From Nematostella vectensis (Eukaryota; Cnidaria; Anthozoa; Actiniaria; Edwardsiidae): a DNA stretch of 64,000 nucleotides. Below, in pieces: positions 36,464 through 63,404 of the stretch. The position numbers and the translations under genes were made by a program. The notes below the pieces were generated by a model. That model saw only the letters and a list, made by a program, of their open reading frames with translations, had not been told where the DNA came from and did not search any database. How positions within the stretch are numbered: the stretch's first letter is position 1; each line of letters opens with the position of its first letter. The stretch is from positions 2,170,001 through 2,234,000 of the forward strand of contig NC_064037.1 in NCBI RefSeq assembly GCF_932526225.1, written 5' to 3'.

Positions 36464-38897
36464 ATGTCTTCGGCTGCTGACTGCTGTTTCAGTATGTGCC
36501 AGTCGCCGCTAATGGCGATTTTACGGCCAGCAATGTGGGTCCCGGGGATCAAGAAACTTCACAGCGCGACGGAAACGTGAGTTGAGAACAAATAGTGCCT
36601 TGACCTTTCCACGATTTCACGGCGACGATATCTGTAACTGTTCTTTGCGTAACGCAACGTTTAAAGAAGTTTCACACAAACAGGTCCTTAAAAGATACGC
36701 ACTTTTTGCTTAATCAACATTGCACTGACCAAATATTGCATTGAAACACTTGGAATTCAACCTTTGTTCCTACGAATTTGAGGCATTTTTTTCTATCGTA
36801 ACCTGCGTGTAACCCTGGCATTAATATTCAGGTGGATTATCCCTAATGCGCCCGTTGATGTCTGCATAGACAAGTTATTGGAAGCCATAGACAGTCTTGG
36901 TGAGAAAGAAAAGATGCATGTTAACAAGGTATTAAGAGGATCGAGATGAGCTTCTGATAGGGATTATACGTCAAGGATCACAGAATTGGCACACAAAAAG
37001 GCTGTCAAAAGCGGTATTATTTAGTTTACAATTCATATATGGTTTTTATTATTCACCCTAAATGATCTATGTATTTGGGCTAATGTGAAGTGGTTATGAA
37101 AGGGGAATGTTTTGATGTGGTTATTCAATAAATTAAAATGCTGCCAGTAATTAATCTAAGAATCTTATTAAAGAATTGATGATGTTTCAAAATTAGTCAT
37201 TTTTTATTCCATCTAAACACTGTGAAAATTATTTTTTCTTCAATAAAATTATAACAAAATGCCACGGTCCAGCTGTTTGATGTTTATTATTATTATTTTT
37301 TTTTTAGTTTATATTCCTCTATTGAATTCTATGTCACCTGCAATAGACTGATTAGTACTTCTTATTGTTATCCTTAGAATGCTGGGCTAGAAAGTCTGCT
37401 TTTGAATTTGACCCCTCTCACCTTCATTTATACTCCACCAGTTTTATTTATTTGTCATTATTCACTATGAAGTTTTTCTTGAATTTTGCAGGTTAACAGG
37501 GATAGAGGTTTTGTACAAATTTTTAGCTTTACACCCAATGAATGGTTTGATGTAGTTGAAATAGAGTTCAAGCCTGGAAGAGAGCAAGGTGCTATGGGGC
37601 ATGTAAGTTGTTATTTTGATAAACTTGATGCATTCTTAACTTGAGAATGATAATAATTTGAAAGTGTCTGTCAGCCTCTATTTTGTTATCCTAAAAAAAT
37701 ACCAATTAGGAGAAAGCATTTATTTCCATCACCTTATTTTGGAAGCTGTTGCTGTCTGTTAGAAATGTAAATTCTATTAATAAAGTCAATGTAAATGTTA
37801 TTCTAATCAATAGAAAGACAAGTCTCTATCTAAAAAAATGAATAGTTGTATGTAAAACTTCAAGTTTTTTTCGAGTTTGGTGATCTTATCTGCTGCTAAT
37901 TAGATTATTTCTCCATACTTAGGCAAGGTCTTTTTCCACTGGGCTTCTTCCTACATGTTGTCCCCTAGCTCTCTTGTTTAACGTGGTAAGTTTAGGCTTC
38001 TTCCTACATGTTGTCCCCTTGCTCTCTGGTTTAACATGGTAAGTTTGGGCTTCTTCCTACATGTTATCCCCTAGCTCTCTGGTTTAACATGGTAAGTTTG
38101 CGCTTCTTCCTACATGTTATCCCCTAGCTCTCTTGTTCAACATGGTAAGTTTGGGCTTCTTCCTACATGTTATCCCCTTGCTCTCTTGTTCAACATGGTA
38201 AGTTTGGGCTTCTTCCTACATGTTATTCCCTTGCTCTCTTGTTCAACATGGTAAGTTTGGGCTTCTTCCTACATGTTATCCCCTAGCTCTCTGGTTTAAC
38301 ATGGTAAGTTTGGGCTTCTTCCTACATGTTATCCCCTTGCTCTCTTGTTCAACATGGTTCTTCCTACATGTTATCCCCTTGCTCTCATGTTCAACATGGT
38401 TCTTCCTACATGTTATCCCCTTGCTCTCTTGTTCAACATGGTAAGTTTGGGCTTCTTCCTACATATTGTCCCCTTGCTCTCTTGTTCAACATGGTTTTTC
38501 CTACTTTCTTGGCAGGGGCATACCTAGGATATGGTGAGGGGGGATGGGAATAACTAGCATTTATAGTATGCAGTTTTCTCAATATTTCTGCCCCCCTCCC
38601 CCCCCCCCCCCCAGTACTTTAAGGCCTGCTATTGCAGTACAGTGACAGTGGTTACTGACAGTACACAGACAGGGGTACATAGCATGACCTAGAGCTTTTC
38701 TGATAATTGTGCTGTCCACATCAGTAATTATTGTGCCGTCCACACCAGTATTAAACCATTTTTATTTTAACCATTTTTAGATATTTTTCTTTGTGCCGTT
38801 CCATGATCAGGGCACCAATAAAGCACGCCTGGACAGAGTGCGTGGCCAGATGACTCTAGAGATAGCCGTTGAAGATGTGAATGTACATGTACCATAA
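36464..38897 (+). CDS. Unrecognised small conserved-looking protein, 4 exons
   Basis: The exons 36464-36576, 36832-36928, 37492-37602 and 38811-38897 join in phase to 408 nt and 135 aa, all GT-AG. The first in-frame ATG (MSSAADCCFSMC) was chosen as start. The protein has an N-terminal Cys-rich stretch, a mixed central domain (TWIIPNAPVDVCIDKLLEAI, then FVQIFSFTPNEWFDVVEIEF) and a basic C-terminal piece ending VNVHVP. It has no signal peptide or membrane helix, so a cytosolic or nuclear protein is likely. I do not recognise the family. The last intron holds a 53-bp minisatellite whose units look like tiny exons. Confidence 0.75.
37925..38510. repeat. 53-bp minisatellite with splice-like signals
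   Basis: About 11 copies of a 53-bp unit, some shortened by 14-16 bp, in intron 3 of the small gene. On the gene strand each full unit contains a pyrimidine-rich acceptor-like string ending CCCCTAG, a 17-nt segment (CTCTCTGGTTTAACATG) and a perfect GTAAGT donor. The array thus alternates potential 3' and 5' splice sites. Confidence 0.92.
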
Positions 38898-39954
38898 GTG
38901 TGTTTTGATAAATCTATTTTAGCTTAAGTAGAATTCTGGTAATTGCTAGCAATGTCCAGGTAGGGATTGTTTTCTTATTTAGTGGACAATATTGTCCTTG
39001 TCTGCAGTGGTACTCAATTTTCCTAGATTAGAATGGACCTTCTAGTTGAGTGGGTAATCCTTCTGCATATCCCTGCTAACATGCAATCAGTGCCTGAGAA
39101 TACACACAGCACAACAAGGTCACTGTTTAAGGGGAGTGGGGTGATTTTATCATGCGCAGGGCAGTTATAAAGAGATAATTTCTTAGAAGGGAAATAGGAA
39201 GGTATGCATTTCCTAGAAAGGAAGTTGGAAGGTATGCATTTCCTCAAAGGGAAGAGCTGCTTGCGTTCCACCATGTTAAGTAATGATATTAATGATATTT
39301 TAAGATTATGATAATTTCAGGATAATAATTCTTGTTGGCACAAATGATTGTATAAAAATAGATGTATGTAAGTTTTCACACTGGCCCAAGCCTACAGTGT
39401 CTTTCATAGCTGTCTGCATACTGTTTAGATGTCTACATCCTACACAGGACCCAATAGAACAGTTGATGTAGGTTCTTGTCAGTGCAAAAGTGTCGAAGGC
39501 TGGACACGCTGCTTTTTGGGTTGCTGGTAAAATGAAATAAGTGCTTAATTAACTAAAAAGAAAACTTAGGGTGAAATACAAATGCTTGCTACTTACTACT
39601 TAGGTGATTATCTTGGCAGAGTTTGGCATCCTATTACGAGTACCGCGAAGCCAGTCTATGACTAGGAATTTGGCGAACTTACAGGGTTTACAACAAGGTT
39701 CACCCAAACCCGGTCACTTGGACACAACTTGTGAAAGACATCGTATCGATTTTTGTTTTCCATGGCTCTGTTAGCAACGTATTTCTTCGTTATCATTCAA
39801 GAGCTCAAGGGAATAAAGAAAGGACATTCGGAAACTATGGGCGCCTGATGAGTGCCATGTTGGAATAAGGCGAGCGGTCCCGGGACCGAGAGAAAAATCG
39901 AGCGAGACAGATGTCGCAGATGTCGCAAGCTTCGACTTGGGTGTCTCTTTAGCT

Positions 39955-40062
39955 CAATCGCATTGTGTGACAGAGGTCAGAACGACTGCGTAGAAGGATT
40001 TCTTATTGCAAGTCTCCTATTCTCTCCTACTCAGTCGTCCAGACCTCTGTCTCGCAATGTGT
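39955..40062. repeat. Imperfect inverted repeat, possible decayed MITE
   Basis: GCATTGTGTGACAGAGGTCA at about 39960 is mirrored near 40035-40060 (CCAGACCTCTGTCTCGCAAT). The arms are about 30 bp with several mismatches around a 50-bp centre. No clear target duplication was seen, so the transposon assignment is tentative. Confidence 0.5.
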
Positions 40063-40904
40063 CTGCGCTGGACGCTTTTCCTCACCTAGAACGGTCACAA
40101 ATCACTCTGGAATCTCTTCTATCCACTCTTCTATCCACAAATTGCGCACAATAAAAAAAATGATTTTTTTGACAAATGTTACTCATGGAACTCTTTTGCT
40201 ACTTAGAAGATAGCTTCCATTATTTTTTTATATTTGATAGACAACAAGATAAATAATATATAATGGTCATTGACGATTCATCAATTGTATAGCGTTCATT
40301 CATTGCACATTAAATGAGTATAAATCACTTTGTTAATGGTTTGAGTGTTTTTCATATGCCTTGGGATGTTATCCCAAAATCCATTATTTCCGTTGTAATT
40401 TGTTGTATAATATTTTTTCATTTTTATCAGAGACCATCTGTTAGCTACCAAAATCCTATTCTCAGCATATAAACTGATGGATTAAAAAACACTGGTGAAA
40501 GAATCGTTTTAAAACAATTAAAACCTCGATCTACAAACCGTCCGATGCCACGGTGGGAAGTGATATTCTGTGTTATGTAAAACCAATGGATCTTAATTCT
40601 CTTTCTAATGCGTTTATTTCAATTACCTCAGGCAAGAAGATGTATCCGTAGCGCTATTTTTTAGTTGAAAGTAAGTGGTTTTGCCTGATGACGAATTAAG
40701 CGCGGCTTTAGCTTGAAATTGATGTTCTAATCTGCCCTCGTTTCAATCAATTGGAAAGAAACGCTTCCAAAGAATTTCCACGCGGCTCTCAATATGTAAT
40801 GGGAGTCGCCCCAGTCCTCCTCCCCCTCTCCCTCACCTCTATGATATATTTGTGGGATATTTAAGCGCATAGCGACATAACGACATAGGCTGTCGCTGTT
40901 TTAT

Positions 40905-41200
40905 GTCCAAGTTTGTACATCCGTGACATAACATAACATAACATCGACATAAGACATGAATATAACGACATAACATCGACATAAAATATGGCCATAACGA
41001 CATAAAATCGACATAAGACATGGCCATAACAACATAACATCGACATAAGACATAGACATTACATCGACATAAGACATGGACATAACGACATAAGATATGG
41101 GCATAACAACATAACATCGACATAAGACATGGGCATAACGACATAACATAGACATAAGACATGGATATAACGACATAACATCGACATAAGACTTGGGCAT
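40905..41200. repeat. About 32-bp degenerate tandem repeat, CATAACGACATA type
   Basis: Roughly nine irregular units built from ACATAAC, ATCGACATAAGACATGG and GCATAACG. Unit length varies between 20 and 35 bp. Frames on the minus strand (MSMLCRYAHVLC) are repeat artefacts. Confidence 0.85.
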
Positions 41201-42231
41201 ATCGGAATATGAGAAAAAAAGTACTCTTTTCCTCATATCGTCAGTGTGCACTTGGCTTTATTAGCATATTCGTGCGGTTATTTTTTATTCGATGAGCGCC
41301 CATTTTAGGTCCCTATGAAGTATTGACGTGTGCTAAGCCGTTAGGAGTTGTTTGTTTCTCCCCGTTTTTTTTAAACTCGCTTCCTAAAAAAGATCTTAGA
41401 AGATGTTTTGGTAAGGTGGCGACTCATTCCTGTCCTTGTTTTATAACAAAACAACGTCATACTTCTCTAACCCGAATTGCGCAAATTTCTTAGGGGCTTG
41501 TTTGGTTGTGAAATAAGGCTGGGTCCTCAAACACAACTTTAGAGCTGCACGAACTAACGAATATGTGAAGGGTGTGCCTAATAAAAAATGAACGATTACC
41601 CAAGCAATTGTGCCAGGCTCTAAAAGCAATTCCTAAAGAATGTCGATTTACCACTTCTTTGTTATTATTTATATAAATAAACTATAAGGAAACTATAAAA
41701 TAACCAAATTTGGTACTTTTTCATACACCTCACGCAAACACACGCTCTCATTGGTCGATTAGCACCCCATCGATCCCCGAAGGCTGCCCAGAAAAAAAAA
41801 CACTTCTGCCATGAAAAACTCTCTCGATACGCTGTAAAATATATATCTTATACTATCTTGTTGCCGCGCAATATGGAGCCTCAAATGTCTCCATAGTTTA
41901 TGGCCCGCCAGTTTTGCTTTTTTTGACATATATAATAAAACAATGGAACAATTCTTGAGTGCTTAAGTTCCCATTTGATTGAAAGAATCTTGATTTGGAT
42001 GAATTAACCGATTGAAATGGATGCGTTTTATTATTCGGTAATGTGTAGGAGCGTAAAATGGCGGCGTGATTGGCCTTTTTCAGCATAAATCCATGAGAAC
42101 GATAGCAGATGGGTGCGCGGAAAACATGAATCGGAACGAAAGCTTCTGGCGTGGGTGCGAGGCGTGGAGAGCATAAAACGGCCAACAGCGGACGAACAGT
42201 ACACAATTTGTTCAGGGAAAAAGCCGGCAAC

Positions 42232-43167
42232 ATGTCAGGTAAGAACGAGCAATTAATCCTTGGTTTTATCATCTTCACACGAAAAAATAAATTCTACAAA
42301 AAAATGTATAGTATCAGAGAATTGGGATGTTTTTTACGGATTATATATTAAATTGATAAAATACGAATTTTTCTTGCTATTTCAAGCACGTTCTTGCGAT
42401 TTGTCCCTCCATTTAAAACCTTAACAGTCATATCACCGAAAATCTCTTGAAAACTATAGCAACAAGTGTTAATAGTGCTCTTAAGCTAGTAATAAAGTTT
42501 TTATCTTTTCCCGTTTGCTGCCTTTGTCCCGATTGTAGTAAAACGCAACCGGTGTTTTACACTGTATAACTAGCGGTATTATTAACTGATCAATAAATAT
42601 GTTATCTCAACAGGGCTAACGGTTTTTGTCGGCCTTTGTCTACTTATGGTACTGGGAGGAACGCTAGCACTAGGTGACGAAAACACCGGTTCACTTCTAC
42701 CTTTTAGTAGGGAATACGCAATGGAACAAGACGCTGACTTCATTCCGATTGCTGCCAAAGCAGAGGAGAGAGAAAGAGCGAGAGAACGGGGAAGGTTCGG
42801 TCATAACCACGAGGAACGAGAACGAGAGGAAAATAAGCAGGTGCGTAAACATGTAAGGATTCCTAAAGGTTCGAGTGAAGTCCAGTCTGACGCAGCCCCA
42901 AAACAACGAGGGCGAGAAAGGGGTCTGGAGCGTGTGGAGGAAAAAGAAAGGTTTGATTTACAAGGGCATAAACAGAGAGAACGCCAACGACAGAGGGAAA
43001 GAGAGCGAGAGAGGGAGAGAAAGATCCATGGAATGATCATGAAGGAGCTAGAAAAGGAGATGGAAGGGGAACGGCAAAGACAAATGAAGGGGAAACACGG
43101 AATGAGGGAGGAAAGACAGAGGTTCAGGGCCAAAGAGTGGGGGAAAGAAGAAGGCAAGAAACACTAG
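42232..43167 (+). CDS. Secreted Arg/Glu-rich protein, 2 coding exons
   Basis: Exon 42232-42238 (ATGTCAG) joins exon 42614-43167 in phase, giving 186 aa. Residues 1-22 are a clear signal peptide (MSGLTVFVGLCLLMVLGG). A short acidic stretch (SREYAMEQDADFIPIAAKA) follows, then a long run dominated by Arg, Glu, Lys and Gln (e.g. RERQRQRERERERERK) to the C-terminus. It has no Cys after the signal peptide. The charged part could form a single long helix or be disordered, or it could be cut at the many dibasic sites. I recognise no family. A signal peptide at the exon 1-2 junction is common in animal secreted peptide genes, but precursor status is only a guess. Confidence 0.72.
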
Positions 43168-43326
43168 GAGAAATCGCATGAATCGGAAATCCCCCCAGTG
43201 AACAAACGCAGATTCCACAAAGGAATCCATTCCACAAACAATTCATCACCAGTGCGAAAACACAATTGAGCTCAGAGAAAGACCATCATTTTTAGCTAGA
43301 CTTTCCATGACGGATGTGGCTATCTC

Positions 43327-43332
43327 AATAAA
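43327..43332 (+). terminator. Polyadenylation signal AATAAA
   Basis: A canonical AATAAA lies 160 bp after the stop of the Arg/Glu-rich protein gene and is followed by GT/T-rich sequence, as expected of a downstream element. The SANBR gene converges from the other side, ending about 190 bp away. Confidence 0.65.
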
Positions 43333-43518
43333 CAGGTGGAACTAGAGTTTATGTGTGTGTGTTTTTTTTTTTCAGAAAAATGCAATGATTCTTTTGGTGT
43401 ATTTTATATATTCCCATACTTGCATTTACAATATTACAACATTTATATTACAAAATTACAATTGAGGGAAATGTAAAGCGTGTCATCTAGAGGAGGATAT
43501 GATTACTTGACGATTTGT

Positions 43519-59139
<15,621 letters not shown>

Positions 59140-59505
59140 CTACAGGGAGAAGAATCATAACAAATTAATTAAAAAAAAATTTGAATCCTGAACCAAACTG
59201 CTTATAAAGTTGGAGGCAATAAAAATCTATTATTTTTTTCACCTGTCCAACTTTATACTCACCCTTCAGTTGGAAATACCAATACTTTAGTGTATTAGCA
59301 CACTTTACTTAAGTATCATATAACAGAGATATAATTGATAATGTTTATGTGTAATACCATATAAGGTCATGGCGTATGCCATAAGTTGTAAATACTGTGA
59401 TTTAAGATCAGTCTATATTTGCAAACCAAAGCGTGCGGTTGTGTTAACTGACTCTGATGAATATATAGTGAAAGACACTAAATTGGTGTCGAGTGATTCG
59501 GGATC

Positions 59506-60251
59506 ATGGCCCAGCAGATGGCACAGGGCGTCCCTGTCCCAACTTATACAGGAGTTGATGACATCGAGAGCTATATGGAGCGGTTGGAATGTTATTGCGA
59601 TTTGATGAAGACTCCAGAGGAAAGCAAGGTTGCGCTTCTCCTTTGCGGATTAACTGGGGGGCAGTATGAAACACTGAGGGATCTAGTGTCGCCCGAAGTA
59701 CCCATAATGGTGGACTCCAAGGTCCTAAAGGAAAAGTTCCGTGCGGAATACGCAATTTGAGAGGACGAAATTCCGTGCAGTAAAGAGGGAAGAAAAGGAG
59801 AGTGTGGCGGCCTTCAAATTAAGATTGTGGAATGCAATCCAACACTGCGGGTTTATCGGCGAGACTTTAAACAAGAACCTCGTTGAACAGTTTATATCTG
59901 GTATAAACCACAGGGACAGAGAGCGAAAACTTTTGCAGAAGGGGAACGCCCTAACTTGGGCCAAGGCGATTCAGTTGGCAAACACGTTTTTGCTGTTTGA
60001 AGATTTAGCATGTAGTGGAAAAGTCGACACCCCCCCAATGGAACAGCAAAGTGGAACGTAAAGTCCAAAGTAGAGTGCTATCGCTGTGGAAGAAAAGGGC
60101 ACCTATCCAGCGACAAAGTCTGTAAAGCATTGGGAAAAAATGCAACAACTGTGGAGTCGTAGGACATTTTGCAAAGACGAAATTTTGCAGAGGAGGAGAG
60201 TCGAAATCTCATGCTGTGCATGGAAGAAGACATGGCCGTGCACGATGATGC
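59506..60251 (+). pseudogene. Gypsy gag with two zinc knuckles, frame-shifted
   Basis: Starts with MAQQMAQGVPVPTYTGVDDI; a capsid-like segment (CYCDLMKTPEESKVALLL) follows. The frame is broken near 59740-59760, where the continuation FERTKFRAVKREEKESVAAF is in another frame. The nucleocapsid region near 60067-60185 has CYRCGRKGHLSSDKVC and CNNCGVVGHFAKTKFC, two C-x2-C-x4-H-x6-C knuckles that are again in different frames. Non-functional. Confidence 0.82.
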
Positions 60252-60302
60252 GGTGGAATTCAACACCAGATAACGGAAGAGTCAGCAGATGAGGACAGTG
60301 GG

Positions 60303-60731
60303 GTGACCCATTTATTTTCTGTAGATGAGGAGATAAGGCAACTCAGGGAGACTCCTATGTGTCAGGCGATGGTCAGGGGAAAGAGATTTCCGTTTATTAT
60401 TGATTCCGGGGCAGCGGCGAATATTGTTTCAAGTAAGCTTTACGAGGAAATTAATAGTAATGTTTCGCTTAGGAAAACCAGAAAGAAATTGTATGCTTTT
60501 GGTCAAGAGGACGCGCTTAAGCTGAAAGGCGAATTTGAAACGGAAGTTAATATCTGTAGCGGGAAATGTGTCACAACATTTTATGTTTTTGATGGCAATG
60601 CATCAGTTAGCAATTTGATTAGTCATAATACTGCAAAAAAGCTACAATTATTACAGGTAAATTCAGTTTCAGAACAAGAACAACAACCTAACACTAGCCT
60701 AGGTTCGGAAATGAAGTCTAAATTTCCATAG
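60303..60731 (+). CDS. Gypsy aspartic protease region
   Basis: An open frame of 142 codons contains the retropepsin active-site motif FIIDSGAAANIVS, followed by the usual beta-rich continuation (GEFETEVNICSGKCVTTFYV). It is part of the decayed element; a stop separates it from the reverse transcriptase start at 60778. Confidence 0.8.
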   Translation: MTHLFSVDEEIRQLRETPMCQAMVRGKRFPFIIDSGAAANIVSSKLYEEINSNVSLRKTRKKLYAFGQEDALKLKGEFETEVNICSGKCVTTFYVFDGNASVSNLISHNTAKKLQLLQVNSVSEQEQQPNTSLGSEMKSKFP

Positions 60732-60777
60732 TGCTAAACTAAAGGGAAATAAGGTTAAGTTACACATTGACGATAAG

Positions 60778-60963
60778 GTGGAACCGGTTGCTCAGCCAGT
60801 AAGGCGATTGCCATTCGGTTATCGAGACAAGGTGGCGGATCTTCTGAAAAGACTACAAGAGGAAGACATAATCGAACCAGTGGAAGGTGTAGCATCGAGA
60901 TGGGTAAGCCCTATTGTGGTAATTCCTAAGGCGAATGGTGAAATTAGGATGTGCATTGATTTG
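60778..60963 (+). pseudogene. Gypsy reverse transcriptase, N-terminal part
   Basis: Encodes the fingers region (RRLPFGYRDKVADLLKRLQE, then SRWVSPIVVIPKANGEIRMC). It is cut by the LINE inserted at about 60964. The continuation appears at about 63405, with roughly 25 residues missing between them. Confidence 0.82.
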
Positions 60964-62583
60964 ATAGCACGTGTCACACCAATTCATTAGTCAGGTTCAC
61001 ACCAAACACTATCAAATTATAGGCCGATATCACTTTTATCCATTTTTAACCAAATTCTAGAAGGACTTATGTATAATAGACTTGTGACATATCTTACGAA
61101 GTTCAGCATATTACATGATAACCAGTTTGGGTTCCGTGCCAATCATTCAACTGAGCATGCTCTTATCCTGATAACTGACAAAATACAAAAGGCAATTGAA
61201 GACGGCCAGTTCTCCTGTGGAATCTTTCTCGACCTTAGCAAGGCTTTTGACACGGTTGATCATGACATTTTACTAGCTAAACTTTACTCATATGGCATTC
61301 GTGGAATTGCATATGACTGGTTTGTTTCTTACTTGTCAAACAGGAAACAATTTGTTTCCATAAGGAATTCCTCATCCTTGCTAGCTTCTGTCACTTGTGG
61401 TGTACCACAGAGGTCTGTACTTGGTCCACTTCTTTTCCTTCTGTATGTAAATGACTTTCATAATTGCTCCAACCTATTCGATTTTCATGTTTGCAGATGA
61501 CGCAAATCTTACTGACCCAAAACTCGAACATGTAGAAAGTATTGTGAATTCTGAATTAACTAAAGTCCATATATGGCTTTGTACAAATAAACTTTCACTG
61601 AACATTGACAAAACTAATTTTGTCATATTTCATCCTACTCAAAAGAAGTTACATAGATCAATATCCTTAAGGTTACAAAATAAGGTAATTAAACAAAAAG
61701 ATAGTATCAAATATCTTGGAGTTATAATAGATTCTCACCTTAACTGGAAGGAGCAACTTAACCAAACTTGTAAGAAAATCTCCAATTCTTACTCAATTAA
61801 ACTACGCCCTCGTTTACCCATTTTTGGCCTATGGTGCTATAATATGGGGAAACACTTACCAAACCACAACAATGCCTTTATTTAGACTACAAAAAAGAGC
61901 AATCCGTCTTATCACTTTTCCCTCGTTTACTGAGCATACCTCTCCCCTTTTTAAAAAAATATGAATCCTTAAATTCCAAGACATTATATAATATCTCAAC
62001 TCTCAATTCATGTTCAAATTTTACTCACAATTATTACCTATTCCATTTAATAATTTCCTCACACCCATCAGCTCAAGGCACACGTATGAAACCAGGCTAG
62101 CCTCGAGCTCATCCTACTGTCTTCCATCAGTTCGTACAAACTATGGCAAGTTCAATATTTGCTTCCAAGGAGTTATAACATGGAATAAAATCGACTACTC
62201 AGCTAAGCAGCTACCCTTTATCCGATTAAAAAAAACTATAAAAATAAATTTCATAACCTCTTACTAGATCTGAGACGTTTTTGCCATGTATATTTTCATG
62301 TATGTATAATTTTCGCTCTGTATGTTCCGTTCTTATCTAAGTTTATTCACACATTCTTTTCCTTTTCTTTTCGTGTTTGCTTGTCTATTTTTTGCTGTTT
62401 TTTTTATACTTGTGCTTCGTCTGACGACAGAATCTCGTAAGTTATTTAATTTTGGCTGTCTAGCTAGATTAGCTTTTTAGTTATTTCTAGACAGCCAGTA
62501 CCCGATTTGTATTAAAGTATTTAGTATTCTATTGTAATTTCATCTTGTTGTACAAAAATAAAATATATCGTTATTGTTATTGA
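60964..62583 (+). mobile_element. 5'-truncated LINE inserted in the Gypsy element
   Basis: Begins inside the reverse transcriptase (SNYRPISLLSIFNQILEG) and continues through QFGFRANHSTEHAL, FLDLSKAFDTVDHDILLAKL and GVPQRSVLGPLLFLLYVND. The catalytic block FADD is in a shifted frame near 61490-61505. The C-terminal part is at 62010-62267. The 3' UTR ends in TTATTGTTATTG repeats, as in CR1/L2-like LINEs. Stops and frame shifts show that it is inactive. Same family as the copy at 8390-9365. Confidence 0.88.
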
Positions 62584-63404
62584 GGAAGGTTAACCAGGCA
62601 GTTTTGCACAAAAGGTGTCTGGTTCCAACTATGCAGGAAATTATCCATAATATCTTTAGCTAGAATTGATAGTCATGTTAAGACCCTCTACTAGAGATAA
62701 TTCATAAAGCTCAATTGAATACGAATTATAAGAACAGCAACAAGTAAATGGCTTGAGAACGATGACGCGACTCCAACGAGCGCACGTGTAAGCGATCAAA
62801 ACCGAACAAAACGAGACAAATACCTTGCCATTTACTCGACGGCTTTGCCTTCTTGATAGACTTATTTCTCTCTAAAACCCTTTCACAGTTCGAACCCCGT
62901 ATTGCTCTTAGATTCGCTATCGATTTTTCTGTGCCTAGCTACAAGAATGTCAACTTTGCGTAACTCGTTGGCTCCGACGTAGCAGCTTGTTCAAATTGCC
63001 TAAGGTTCGAAAGGTGCAAAATTCTGATTTCTTCGACGATTTTCACACCAGATAAATCTATTTGCACCGTCTCATTTTAGGGGTGGAAGGAATATTGACA
63101 AGTCAATTGTAAGGCCGTAATTTTTGCAGCTTTTGTGGCCTCGGGAATCCGCAAAAGTAAACTTCTACCGGCTTGTCGCCTTCCTTTCGCGCGCTTTTTC
63201 TCTTCCCGCTGAGCAAGCAACCGTGTGACGTCACAAGCCCTTCAAAATGTCGCACTTGATAGGACAAAAACACCAACTTCACGCAATATTTTTTTTCCAA
63301 TGGGTTTATGTGGATCGAAAAAGCTTTGAAATGTTGTTTCTTTATATTTGAGGTTTAAAAAAAATGATACAAAAAGGCTATGTTTCCTTTCGCTTCAGAA
63401 ACAC
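62584..63404. other. Unassigned insert between LINE and Gypsy remainder
   Basis: About 820 bp of non-coding DNA separate the LINE 3' end from the resumed Gypsy frame. No reverse-transcriptase or other protein similarity was seen. It may be a further insertion or transduced flank. Confidence 0.5.

Larger units (their letters stand above)
38898..42231. other. Intergenic, no gene recognised
   Basis: AT-rich DNA between two plus-strand genes. It contains an imperfect inverted repeat (39955-40062) and a short tandem array (40905-41200). The 100-codon frame at 39852-40154 overlaps the inverted repeat and shows no recognisable protein. Confidence 0.55.

Noticed and set aside
39852..40154. 100-codon plus-strand frame
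   Set aside because: It overlaps an imperfect inverted repeat, has no recognised domain and no splice or poly(A) context.
41898..42278. 126-codon minus-strand frame
   Set aside because: It lies over the promoter and first exon of the plus-strand secreted-protein gene and has no recognisable features.
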